Below the pieces are notes generated by a model. It made no database searches. It was not told where the DNA came from and saw only the letters and a program-made list of their open reading frames with translations. Position numbers and translations under genes: made by a program. A stretch of 64,000 nt of DNA from Macrostomum hystrix. Taxonomy: Eukaryota > Platyhelminthes > Macrostomidae. This document shows, one piece after another, positions 47,788-58,950 of this stretch. Position 1 is the first letter of the stretch. Every line of letters begins with the position of its first letter. The stretch lies in contig CATNEN010000002.1 in NCBI GenBank assembly GCA_950097015.1, forward strand, positions 5,838,501 to 5,902,500, read 5' to 3'.

Positions 47788-48198
47788 ATGCAGCCCGAAG
47801 TACATCAGGCCTGTCCGCTGCAGACGCAGCCGCCGCCGCCGCCGCCATCGCCGCCACATCAGCACCAACGGCCCAGAATCCCTTTGAGACATCGATTGTA
47901 CCACCTTGGCTCCCTCAGCCTCTTCATCCTTGGCCTCTGTGGCTTCATCGCTGCCTCGTTGAGCTTATCAATCTACCTTGGCGAAGCTACCGCTGCAGCC
48001 GCAGTTGTTGAAGCTGCCGACAACGATGTCATTGTAAGCGAGGCGCGACCCCAGCAACCGCAGCGGGGGCTCCTGGTCGGCGGCGCGATGGGGTTGTCAG
48101 CCAGTTTTATTCTGCTCCTGGCTGGCAGCGTCTGCTGCGTGGTTGCTAAGCGACAGTCGGTTACAGCAAGCTACGGAGCAGCTTTGCGCCTCAACTGA
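47788..48198 (+). CDS. Small two-helix membrane protein of unknown function
   Basis: A 136-residue ORF, clearly more GC-rich than its surroundings. The N-terminus has a Pro run (about residues 15-23) and a basic patch (RPRIPLRHRLYH). Two hydrophobic helices follow: about 41-62 (LGSLSLFILGLCGFIAASLS) and about 96-117 (GAMGLSASFILLLAGSVCCV), separated by an Ala-rich acidic loop. The tail is short and polar. The topology resembles neurensin-type two-helix proteins, but I see no sequence match that would justify a name. It may be a complete single-exon gene or the first exon of a larger one; a 25-bp minisatellite starts about 130 bp downstream. Confidence 0.55.
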   Translation: MQPEVHQACPLQTQPPPPPPSPPHQHQRPRIPLRHRLYHLGSLSLFILGLCGFIAASLSLSIYLGEATAAAAVVEAADNDVIVSEARPQQPQRGLLVGGAMGLSASFILLLAGSVCCVVAKRQSVTASYGAALRLN

Positions 48199-48329
48199 AG
48201 AGCACCTGGAAACTCGCCCCTCCTTCCACCTGCTAGATAAGTATTCAACAAATCAGCTCTTAGAATTGTGGATGGGTTCCGGTTTGTTCAACATTCCTCT
48301 GCATCCTTTGTGATGGACTTCAGCTTGCG

Positions 48330-49798
48330 AACTCTAAAATAGGCACTCTTGATTCACTATAAAATAGACAATCATTATTCACTCTTAAATAGGCACTCTT
48401 GATTTACTCTAAAATAGGCGCTCTTGATTCACTCTAAAATAGGCACCCTTGATTCACTCTAAAATAGGCGCTCTTGAATCACTCTAAAATAGGCACTCTT
48501 GATTTACTCTAAAATAGGCGCTCTTGATTCACTCTAAAATAGGCACCCTTGATTCACTCTAAAATAGGCGCTCTTGATTCACTCTAAAATAGGCACTCTT
48601 GATTCACTCTAAAATAGGCACTCTTGATTCACTCTAAAATAGGCACTCTTGATTCACTCTAAAATAGGCACTCTTGATTCACTCTCAAATAGGCACTCTT
48701 GATTCACTCTAAAAATAAAGAGTGAAATAAAATCAAGCACTCTTGATTCACTCTAAAATAGGCACTCTTGATTCACTCTAAAATAGGCACTCTTGATTCA
48801 CTCTAAAATAGGCACTCTTGATTCACTCTCAAATAGGCACTCTGGATTCACTCTAAAATAGGCACTCTTGATTCACTCTCAAATAGGCACTCTTGATTCA
48901 CTCTAAAATAGGCACTCTTGATTCACTCTCAAATAGGCACTCTTGATTCACTATAAAATAGGCACCCTTGATTCACTCTAAAATAGGCACTCTTGATTCA
49001 CTCTAAAATAGGCACTCTTGATTCACTCTAAAATAGACAATCATTATTCACTCTAAAATAGGCATTCTTGATTCACTCTAAAATAGACAATCATTATTCA
49101 CTCTAAAATAGGCACTCTTCATTCACTCTAAAATAGGCACTCTTGATTCACTCTAAAATAGGCACTCTTGATTTACTCTAAAATAGACAATCATTATTCA
49201 CTCTTAAATAGGCACTCTTGATTCACTCTAAAATAGGCGCTCTTGATTCACTCTAAAATAGGCACCCTTGATTCACTCTAAAATAGGCGCTCTTGATTCA
49301 CTCTAAAAATAAAGAGTGAAATAAAATAGGCACTCTTGATTCACTCTAAAATAGGCACTCTTGATTCACTCTCAAATAGGCACTCTTGATTCACTCTAAA
49401 ATAGGCACTCTTGATTCACTCTCAAATAGGCACTCTTGATTCACTCTAAAATAGGCACTCTTGATTCACTCTAAAATAGGCACTCTTGATTCACTCTAAA
49501 ATAGACAATCATTATTCACTCTAAAATAGGCACTCTTGATTCACTCTAAAATAGACAATCATTATTCACTCTAAAATAGGCACTCTTCATTCTCTCTAAA
49601 ATAGGCACTCTTGATTCACTCTAAAATAGGCACTCTTGATTTACTCTAAAATAGACAATCATTATTCACTCTTAAATAGGCACTCTTGATTCACTCTAAA
49701 ATAGGCGCTCTTGATTCACTCTAAAATAGGCACTCTTGATTCACTCTAAAATAGGCACTCTTGATTCACTCTAAAATAGGCACTCTTGATTCACTCTA
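48330..49798. repeat. 25-bp minisatellite, 1.5 kb
   Basis: About 58 copies containing actctaaaataggcactctt (then gattc), with variants cgctc, cacc and acaatcattattc. A longer block with an inserted aaaataaagagtgaaataaa appears twice (near 48713 and 49306), about 593 bp apart, followed by similar variant orders: evidence of a large segmental duplication inside the array. Confidence 0.97.
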
Positions 49799-49799
49799 G

Positions 49800-50612
49800 T
49801 TTTAGATATTTAAAAATAACTTTTAAACAAAGTATGAAACGAAATCATTCAATCAGTTGAAATGGAAAACGAAAATTGTATAAAAAGTTATTTGCTACTG
49901 ATTTGCTTTGATATTGTCAGACAATCGAAAGTCGCTATCTACTATCAAGATTTCTCTGGGAAGTGTATCATCCACGACAAGAAAAAATCTCCAAAGTCAT
50001 CAATCCCTATCAAAACACAACTAGAATTTGCCTGTCAAATGCTTGTGCCAAAATAAGCGAGAACTCATTTTCTCATTGTAACTGATTGCGTCATTATTTT
50101 GTAAATTACCATAGAACATTGAGAATTTCAAGAGAAAAAGTGGCATAATCACTGCAATAAACTTAATTTATAAACTCGACGCGAGAGTAATTTGAATTTC
50201 AACAACCACCGGTTGCAAAGTAAAACAAAACTTTAACTTTTTATTTCGGTACCTATTATTTCGCTTTTTCGTTGTCGTTTTATACTCGACTAATTTTGAT
50301 ATCGATAAATCTTTTTACATGCATAAAGCCTGCAAGCCTATGCATAAGTTGTCCAAATTACAGTGCATTATGGAGGTACTGGTTTTGCGAGCTGCACAGT
50401 CAATATTTGAGCAAATTGGACATATAAGACAGAAAGCAAAAGAGAGAACAGCCTAAATATAAGTCTAAATATAAATGCACCAGTATTATTTGAACGGTGC
50501 AATATACTCGTAAAAAAGCCTCTATGTTTCGAAAAAAAATAAATAACAATAAAATCTTCAGTTCTAGTAATGCACTAATAAAAAGTAACATCAAAAGTAA
50601 CTAAAGATCTAG
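49800..50612. other. AT-rich spacer
   Basis: No gene, repeat array or RNA gene supported. Confidence 0.4.
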
Positions 50613-50614
50613 CT

Positions 50615-51000
50615 GCGATTCCAGCTGAGGATCTAGCTGCGATTCCGACTGAAGATCTAGCTACGATTTTAGCTGAAGATCTAGTTACGATTCCAACTGA
50701 GGATCTTCTAGCTACGATTCCAGCTGAGGATCTAGCTACGATTCTAACTGAAGATCTAGCTGCGATTCCATCTAAAGATCTAGCTACGATTCCAACTGAA
50801 GATCTAGCTACGATTCCAGCTGAGGATCTAGCTATGATTCCAGCTGAGGATCTAGCTACGATTCCAGCTGAGGATCTAGCTATGATTCCAGCTGAGGATC
50901 TAGCTACGATTCCAGCTGAGGATCTAGCTGCGATTACAACTGAAGATCTAGCTACGATTCCAGCTGAGGATCTAGCTACGATTCCAACTTTGATTTCTTG
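50615..51000. repeat. 24-bp minisatellite, copy A of a dispersed family
   Basis: About 16 copies containing gatctagctacgattccagc (then tgag). The same family forms the array at 55.3-57.0 kb. Confidence 0.95.
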
Positions 51001-51027
51001 ATTCCAGCTACGGCTTAGACCTAATCG

Positions 51028-51090
51028 ACAGTAAGAGAGAGGGAGAGAGAGAGGGAGAGAGAGAGGGAGAGAGAGAGGGATAGAGAGGGA
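51028..51090. repeat. GA-rich simple repeat
   Basis: gagagagggagaga repeated about four times. Confidence 0.85.
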
Positions 51091-51525
51091 AGATCATGCT
51101 GTTGCTGCACTTCTCATCATTGCCAATTTCGCTTTTATTACCGGCATGAGGATGGCTGGCTGCAGCTCGAGCGGCATGGCAACAGGCGGTCTGCGGTCTC
51201 TCCCACCTCCATTCTGATCTGGGGGCAGCCAAGCATCTCAGCTAGGAGATATTCTTTGTTGCTGGGCCCGAAAGAATGAGATTTTGCGGGCCACTCAGCT
51301 TGCCCAAATTTAGCCTGAATGCATAGGCTGAAAAATGGGCATACTCAACGGACTCATAATGAATTGCACTTTGTCGAAATTTATTGACATGTTTTTCGCC
51401 CAAATCAATATTAATCTATTGATCCTCCTGATTGTGGTGGTAATTCTAGAACTTTCCTATATTGCTTTGAAATTATTTTAGCAAAGTTAAAGGTCAGAAT
51501 GGCGCGGCACATTTAAAAGGCTCTG
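51091..51525. other. Spacer
   Basis: No supported feature. The GC is somewhat higher at 51100-51240 but no splice-bounded ORF is convincing. Confidence 0.3.
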
Positions 51526-51640
51526 TACAGCTGTTCAGTCCATGGACACGGATTTTACAACTGGGCGAACTGAAGGAATGGGAAATTATCGGTTTTGCTC
51601 AGGTGGACTGGGACTCGAACTCCCGACCTAAGGGCTCTAA
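51526..51640 (-). mobile_element. tRNA-derived SINE, family A, fragment
   Basis: Minus-strand remnant with cagtccatggac near 51536 and a diverged B box (actcgaactcccgacc) near 51613. Confidence 0.6.
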
Positions 51641-52170
51641 TTTCTAATGAGTCAAATTCCGATTACTTTCAAAAGAAGGTTAAGTAACTTCAACCCTAAA
51701 ATAAATTATCTAGAAAAGTGCAAAGTAGTGTCGCATTCATGCTATAAAATAGCCGCTAACACTAAAGTGTTGCAAACATCAGTTGTACTTTTATACTGCA
51801 TTGCAGAGACGAAGCTATACCAGAACTCATTTTCATGATGGCATCCAGTTATGAATTTTCTCAGCCCCTCACTGCCAGTCACCGAATATCCAATATGCCG
51901 GCTTGAAGTCGTGACTTCGCTTAACTTATGAGTCCGTTTTCCTGAGTCAGGGAGAATTTTCATCCAACATCTGCTGCTCGGAAGTGATTGCCTAGTCCGA
52001 CAAGTCAAGTCGCTTTTGCTTCCGGTAGTGCAGAGCTCCTCCCGTCAGAATTGGTCGCCATAAGAAAATTCTTCAACGATTCGAAGAAAATCATTAACTC
52101 GCGGTTCGAGTCTATTTATAGATTGAGCACAAACCTCACGGGGATAGCTTGTTTGCAGGCAGTTTTTAAC
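51641..52170. other. Spacer left of the hAT element
   Basis: Unique, AT-rich, no supported gene. Confidence 0.35.
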
Positions 52171-52178
52171 TTCTATAG

Positions 52179-53651
52179 CAGGGGTCGGCGAACTCCAGCC
52201 CGCGGGTCAGATGCGGCCCTCGAAGGTTCAATCCGGCCCGTTGCCCCTTCTGACATCTACAGTGTCCTGTTTCCTCTCTCCCATGTCTCATCTCTCCCGT
52301 GTCTCATCTCTCCCGTGTCTCATCTCTCCCGTGTCTCATCTCTCTCGTGTCTCATCTCTCCCGTGTCTAATCTCTGACGTGTCTCATCTCTCCCGTGTCT
52401 CATCTTTCCCGTGTCTCATCTCTCCCGTGTCTCATCTTTCCCATGTCTCATCTCTCCCATGTCTCATCTCTCCCATGTCTCATCTCTCCCGTGTCTCATC
52501 TCTCCCGTGTCTCATCTTTCCCATGTCTCATCTCTCCCATGTCTCATCTCTCCCGTGTCTCATCTCTCTCGTGTCTCATCTCTCCCGTATCTTATCTCAC
52601 CCCTGTCTCATCTCTCCCGTGTCTCATCTCTCCCGTGTCTCATCTCTCCCGTGTCTCATCTCTCCCGTGTCTCATCTCTCCCGTGTCTCATCTCTCTTGT
52701 GTCCCATCTCTCCCGTGTCTCATCTCTCCCGTGTCTCATCTCTCCCGTGTCTCATCTCTCCCGTGTCTCATCTCTCCCGTGTCTCATCTCTCCCATGTCT
52801 CATCTCTCCCATGTCTCATCTCTCCCATGTCTCATCTCTCCCATGTCTCATCTCTCCCGTGTCTTATCTCTCCCATGTCTCATCTCTCCCATGTCTCATC
52901 TCTCCCGTGTCTCATCTCTCTCGTGTCTCATCTCTCCCGTATCTTATCTCACCCCTGTCTCATCTCTCCCGTGTCTCATCTCTCCCGTGTCTCATCTCTC
53001 CCGTGTCTCATCTCTCCCGTGTCTCATCTCTCCCGTGTCTCATCTCTCTTGTGTCCCATCTCTCCCGTGTCTCATCTCTCCCGTGTCTCATCTCTCCCGT
53101 GTCTCATCTCTCCCATGTCTCATCTCTCCCGTGTCTCATCTCTCCCGTGTCTCATCTCTCCCGTGTCTCATCTCTCCCGTGTCTCATCTCTCTTGTGTCC
53201 CATCTCTCCCGTGTCTCATCTCTCCCGTGTCTTATCTCTCCCGTGTCTCATCTCTCCCATATCTCATCTCTCCCATGTCTCATCTCTCCCATGTCTCATC
53301 TCTCCCATGTCTCATCTCTCCCATGTCTCATCTCTCCCGTGTCTCATCTCTCCCGTGTCTCATCTCTCCCGTGTCTCATCTCTCCCGTGTCTCATCTCTC
53401 CCGTGTCTCATCTCTCCCGTGTCTCATCTCTCCCCTGTCTCATCTCTCCCGTGTCTCATCTCTCCCGTGTCTCATCTGTCTCGTGTCTCATCTCTCCCGT
53501 GTCTCATCTCTCCCGTGTCTCATCTCTCCCGTGTCTCATCTGTCTCGTGTCTCATCTCTCCCCTATCTCATATTTCTACAGTCAATGCGGCCCGCTGTCG
53601 TCTTTTAGTTTCTATCTTTGGCCCGCCAGCAATTAAGTTGGCCTACCCCTG
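52179..53651. mobile_element. Non-autonomous hAT transposon carrying a minisatellite
   Basis: The left end caggggtcggcgaact and right end (complement caggggtaggccaact) are inverted repeats of 16 bp with two mismatches. They are flanked by a perfect 8-bp target duplication ttctatag (52171-52178 and 53652-53659). Subterminal gcccgcgggtc and ggcccgccagc are also typical of hAT ends. No transposase is present. Nearly all of the interior (52265-53570) is a 16-bp tandem repeat. Confidence 0.93.
52265..53570. repeat. 16-bp minisatellite ctcatctctcccgtgt inside the hAT element
   Basis: About 81 copies with catgt, tcgtgt, tttccc variants and at least two nearly identical blocks (variants ctctcgtg, cgtatcttatctcaccc, ctcttgtgtccc recur about 360 bp apart). 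Open in all frames but not a gene. Confidence 0.97.
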
Positions 53652-53659
53652 TTCTATAG

Positions 53660-54090
53660 TATTATTCCTAATAATTTAGCTTTGTATGTGTGTGAGTGTG
53701 GGTTTGACTGTGTCCCAAATATGGCTAAAACAGAGTACAGCGGCCACCATAGGCCGTTTATAAAAATAGCTTTAAAAATTCAATCAGCTAATTTAGAAAT
53801 CTGAATGGCCAAGACAATAGAGTCGTAAATCATAATTATTTCCCATTTGTTTCCCCATTTAGCAGCTGCCCACAGTGATACCAATTTTTATGGGTACTTC
53901 TGAGAGACTATGCTCATATGGGCGACATTGTATGTTGCTCAGTCTGCTCAGTTGAAATTGTGATATTCACAGGAAATGTACACTTCTGATAGTAGAAACT
54001 TTTGTTTCATTGATTTTAACTAGTTCCGTCCACAGGTTAGGCAAGTATCTTACCTGGCAGACATATTATAACTCACTTGTTTGAAAAGGT
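53660..54090. other. Spacer
   Basis: No supported gene or repeat. Confidence 0.4.
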
Positions 54091-54094
54091 TTTC

Positions 54095-54735
54095 ACCTGT
54101 TAGACAAGGTGCCTACCTGTTAGACAAGGTGCCTACCTGTTAGACAAGGTGCCTACCTGTTAGACAAGGTGCCTACCTGTTAGACAAGGTGCCTACCTGT
54201 TAGACAAGGTGCCAACCTGTTAGACAAGGTGCCTACCTGTTAGACAAGGTGCCAACCTGTTAGACAAGGTGCCTACCTGTTAGACAAGGTGCCTACCTGT
54301 TATACAATGTGCCTAAATGTTAGACAAGGTGCCTACCTGTTATACAATGTGCCTAAATGTTAGACAAGGTGCCTACCTGTTAGACAAGGTGCCTAAATGT
54401 TAGAAAAAGTGCCTACCTGTTATACAATGTGCCTAAATGTTAGACAAGGTGCCTACCTGTTAGACAAGGTGCCTACCTGTTATACAATGTGCCTAAATGT
54501 TAGACAAGGTGCCTACCTGTTAGACAAGGTGCCTACCTGTTATACAATGTGCCTAAATGTTAGACAAGGTGCCTACCTGTTAGACAAGGTGCCTACCTGT
54601 TAGACAAGGTGCCTACCTGTTAGACAAGGTGCCTACCTGTTAGACAATGTGCCTACCTGTTAAACAAGGTGCCTACTTGTTATACAATGTGCCTAAATGT
54701 TAGACAAGGTGCCTACCTGTTAGACAGCGTACCTA
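54095..54735. repeat. 20-bp minisatellite tacctgttagacaaggtgcc
   Basis: About 32 copies; a 60-bp trimer with atacaatgtgcctaaatg is itself repeated. The minus strand contains CAGGTAGGC in most units, a near-ideal 5' splice site. Confidence 0.95.
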
Positions 54736-55290
54736 CATGTTAGGCATATCATCCAGCAGATAAGGTGTTCACTTGTTACACAAGTTAACCGCATTTTTAG
54801 ACAACATCGCCTGTTCGACTGAAGTGCAAAGTCAAGAAATGCCAGTTTGAGTGCAGGAAAGATCCCAAGGAACAGCTGTTGACTTTGCTTGATTGTCACT
54901 GCATCTCGCGTTTCTTTCGAAGAAAGAAGGCTGCCGTTCTTGAGTAAATTCTCAGGGTTCGTCAGCTCAAGCATGTCAAATTTGCTTTCTTACTGTTGCC
55001 CCGGTGAAAACTAAGGTGCGTCATTCACAATTCGTCAATATTCATGAGCCTGTGAAGCTTAGAGTACGATGTAAGTTTCCTCGCCTGTTAATTTCACGCT
55101 CTCCTATTATTTGAAGAATTTCATAACGAAAGGTTTTCCAGATAGAAAGGTTTCTTCATGTTTAATAATTTATCTAATTAAAGTTGCGGCGAAAATGTTC
55201 CTTGAATGTAAAAACTGAAATATAATCCTTTTAGATAAGTTCTTTGCATTCGTTGAATTTGCAATACTAACAGCGATTCTATCTGAAAAG
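54736..55290. other. Spacer
   Basis: No supported gene; ORFs have no family features. Confidence 0.35.
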
Positions 55291-56975
55291 CTAGGAATAT
55301 ACCTGAACATCTATCTATCACTCTAGCTAAAGATCTAGCTATGATTCTAGCTTGACATCTAGCTACGATTCTAGCTAAAGATCTAGCTGCGATTCCAGCT
55401 AAAGATCTAGCTGCGATTCCAGCTAAAGATCTAGCTGCGATTCCAGCTAAAGATCTAGATGCGATTCTAGCTTGACATCTAGCTATGATTCTAGCTACGA
55501 TTCCATATGAAGATCTAGCTACGATTCCAACTGAAGATCTAGCTACGATTCCATCTAAAGATCTAGCTGCGATTCTAGCTAGAGATCTAGCTTCGATTCC
55601 ATCTAAAGATCTAGCTGCGATTCCATCTAAAGATCTAGCTGCGATTCTAGCTAAAGATCTAGCTACGATTCCATCTAAAGATCTAGCAGCGATTCCATCT
55701 AAAGATGTAGCTGCGATTCTAGCTAAAGATCTAGCTGCGATTCTAGCTAAAGATCTAGCTGCGATTCCAGCTAAAGATCTAGCTGCGATTCCAGCTAAAG
55801 ATCTAGCTGCGATTCCAGCTAAAGATCTAGCTGCGATTCCAGCTAAAGATCTAGGAGCGTAGCTCCGATTCCAGCTGAAGATCTAGCTACGATTCCATAC
55901 AAAGATCTAGCTACGATTCTAGATTGACATCTAGCTATGATTCTAGCTACGATTCCAACTGAAGATCTAGCTACGATTCCAACTGAAGATCTAGCTACGA
56001 TTCCAACTGAAGATCTAGCTATGATTCTAGCTACGATTCCATATGAAGATCTAGCTACGATTCCAGCTGAAGATCTAGCTACGATTCCAGCTGAAGATCT
56101 AGCTGCGATTCTAGCTTGACATCTAGCTATGATTCTAGCTACGATTCCATATGAATATCTAGCTGCGATTCCAACTGAAGATCTAGCTGCGATTCCATCT
56201 AAAGATCTAGCTGCGATTCTAGCTAAAGATCTAGCTGCGATTCTAGCTAAAGATCTAGCTGCGATTCCAGCTAAAGATCTAGCTTCGATACCAGCTAAAG
56301 ATCTAGGAGCGTAGCTCCGATTCCAGCTGAAGATCTAGCTACGATTCCATACAAAGATCTAGCTACGATTCTAGATTGACATCTAGCTATGATTCTAGCT
56401 ACGGTTCCAACTGAAGACCTAGCTACGATTCCAACTGAAGACCTAGCTACGATTCCAACTGAAGATCTAGCTACGATTCCAACTGAAGATCTAGCTACGA
56501 TTCCATCAAAAGATCTAGCTGCGATTCCAACTGAATATCTAGCTACGATTCCAACTGAAGATCTAGCTATGATTCTAGCTACGATTCCATATGAAGATCT
56601 CGCTACGATTCCAGCTGAAGATCTAGCTACGATTCCAACTGAAGATCTAGCTATGATTCTAGCTACGATTCCATATGAAGATCTAGCTACGATTCCAGCT
56701 GAAGATCTAGCTGCGATTCTAGCTTGATATCTAGCTGTGATTCTAGCTACGATTCCAGCTGAAGATCTAGCTACGATTCCAGCTGAAGATCTAGCTGCGA
56801 TTCTAGCTTGACATCTAGCTATGATTCTAGCTACGATTCCAGCTGAAGATCTAGCTACGATTCCAGCTGAAGATCTAGCTACGATTCCAACTGAAGATCT
56901 AGCTACGATTCCATTTAAAGATCTAGCTACGATTCCATCTAAAGATCTGGCTGCGATTCTAGCTAGATGTCTACC
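55290..56975. repeat. 24-bp minisatellite, copy B of the dispersed family, with higher-order duplication
   Basis: About 70 copies containing gatctagctgcgattccagc (then taaa). The block around aggagcgtagctccgattcc with the following variants occurs at about 55852-55945 and again at about 56304-56397, about 452 bp apart. Confidence 0.96.
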
Positions 56976-57387
56976 TTGGATTCAGAGAAAAGGTCACAAG
57001 CTACTTCAGGAACAAATGCGAGTACTTAGGAGATGTACTCTTAAGTACTTGATCGAGTATTTCCCATTGAAAATGCGAAAAATTTTCGTTCTCGATGCGC
57101 ACATTATTCCGACGGTCACCTGTCAGTGATATTTTTACGCCTAGCAACTAAAATGTCGCCAGTTTTACCCTAAAAGCCGCTAAACAGCTTCTTGTTTCTT
57201 GCATGCAGAATTTCCTTTATTGCCGCAGCTTCGGTCGCCACCTCCTGGTCTCTCAGAGTTTCTTGAAGTCTTCCGGATCCATTTCAGATTCTTGGATTCC
57301 AAAACTGGTTTCGACCAAAGAGCCTTATTGCTTGAATGATTGTATTTAGTGTACAAACAGAACGTTGGGGACACGTGTGGTATATTT

Positions 57388-57388
<1 letters not shown>
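56976..57388. other. Spacer with no supported gene
   Basis: Mixed sequence; no splice-bounded coding region that I can defend. Confidence 0.35.

Positions 57389-57433
<45 letters not shown>
57389..57433. repeat. (CAG)15
   Basis: Pure triplet run between tatatttg and ctattctct. Confidence 0.95.
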
Positions 57434-57434
<1 letters not shown>

Positions 57435-57658
57435 TATTCTCTCTCGCTCCGTAGCCCAAGGCAATGCAGAAATCAAATTAATTGGCATGAAAGGAACTGA
57501 TGGCCTACTGGCATATATTTATATAAATACACATGCACAGCACATCAAACTGTTCAAGACGTCCTTGCATTCAGACCCAGACCTTGGTCCTTGAATGTTG
57601 AATGAAATTTATATTCTTTGCATCCTGATTTTATCGTTTGTTATCGTATGTGGTTCTA

Positions 57659-57722
57659 ATCTGTATGTGATTGCTATTAAAACAGATTACAGATTACAGA
57701 TTAATAGCAATCACATACAGAT
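57659..57722. repeat. Perfect 22-bp inverted repeat with 20-nt loop
   Basis: Arms at 57659-57680 (atctgtatgtgattgctatt, then aa) and 57701-57722 are exact complements. The loop has a direct repeat of acagatt. Confidence 0.95.
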
Positions 57723-57869
57723 CACCGCTTCAGAGGATCCTGAAGATTATTTCGGCACTGATCCCCTCTCCTGGCTGACTGAGGGTCATGAAATAACACT
57801 CGTACCTGCAGAACAATGGTTATTTGGTGATTACCTGAAAGTGTACGGGTTTATCATTGCATGAAGTAA

Positions 57870-58950
57870 AATGAGGTAATGAATGATTACATGAAAAAAC
57901 ATGGGGTAATGAATGATTGCATGAAAAACATGGGGTAATGAATGATTGCATGAAGGAAAATGAGGTAATGAATGATTTCATGAAAGAATGTGAGGTAATG
58001 AATGATTTCATGAAGGAAAATGAGGTAATGAATGATTGCATGAATGAACATGAGGTAATGAATGATTTCATGAAAGAATGTGAGGTAATGAATGATTGCA
58101 TGAAAAAACATGGGGTAATGAATGATTGCATGAAGGAAAATGAGGTAATGAATGATTGCATGAAAGAATGTGAGGTAATGAATGATTGCATGAATGAACA
58201 TGAGGTAATGAATGATTTCATGAAAGAATGTGAGGTAATGAATGATTGCATGAAAGAATGTGAGGTAATGAATGATTGCATGAAAGAATGTGAGGTAATG
58301 AATGATTTCATGAAAGAACATGAGGTAATGAATGATTGCATGAAGGAAAATGAGGTAATGAATGATTGCATGAAAGAATGTGAGGTAATGAATGATTGCA
58401 TGAAGGAAAATGAGGCAAATGAATGATTGCATGAAAGAATGTGAGGTAATGAATGATTGCATGAAAGAACATGAGGTAATGAATGATTGCATTAAAGAAC
58501 ATGAGGTAATGAATGATTGCATGAAAGAACATGAGGTAATGAATGATTGCATGAACGAACATGAGGTAATGAATTTACCGCATGAAAGAACATGAGGTAA
58601 TGAATGATTGCATGAAAAAACATGATGTAATGAATGATTGCATGAAAGAACATGAGGTAATGAATGATTGCATGAAAGACAATGAGGTAATGAATGATTG
58701 CATGAAAGAAAATGAGGTAATGAATGATTGCATGAAAGAAAATGAGGTAATGAATGATTGCATGAAAGAACATGAGGTAATGAATTATTGCATGAAAGAA
58801 AATGAGGTAATGAATGATTTCATGAAAGAATGTGAGGTAATGAATGATTGCATGAAGGAAAATGAGGTAATGAATGATTGCATGAATGAACATGAGATAA
58901 TAAATGATTGCATGAATGAACTCGGAGTAGTTAAGAATTATAGGAATGAA
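57870..58950. repeat. 30-bp minisatellite
   Basis: About 35 copies containing gaggtaatgaatgattgcat and gaaagaaca. Being a multiple of 3 it is open in several frames. The sequence tgaggtaatgaatgatt keeps its identity while the second half varies (aaaatg, gaatg, gaacatg). Confidence 0.97.

Noticed and set aside
52211-53679. Three overlapping ORFs of 413-465 codons on the plus strand
   Set aside because: All are translations of the 16-bp repeat within the hAT element.
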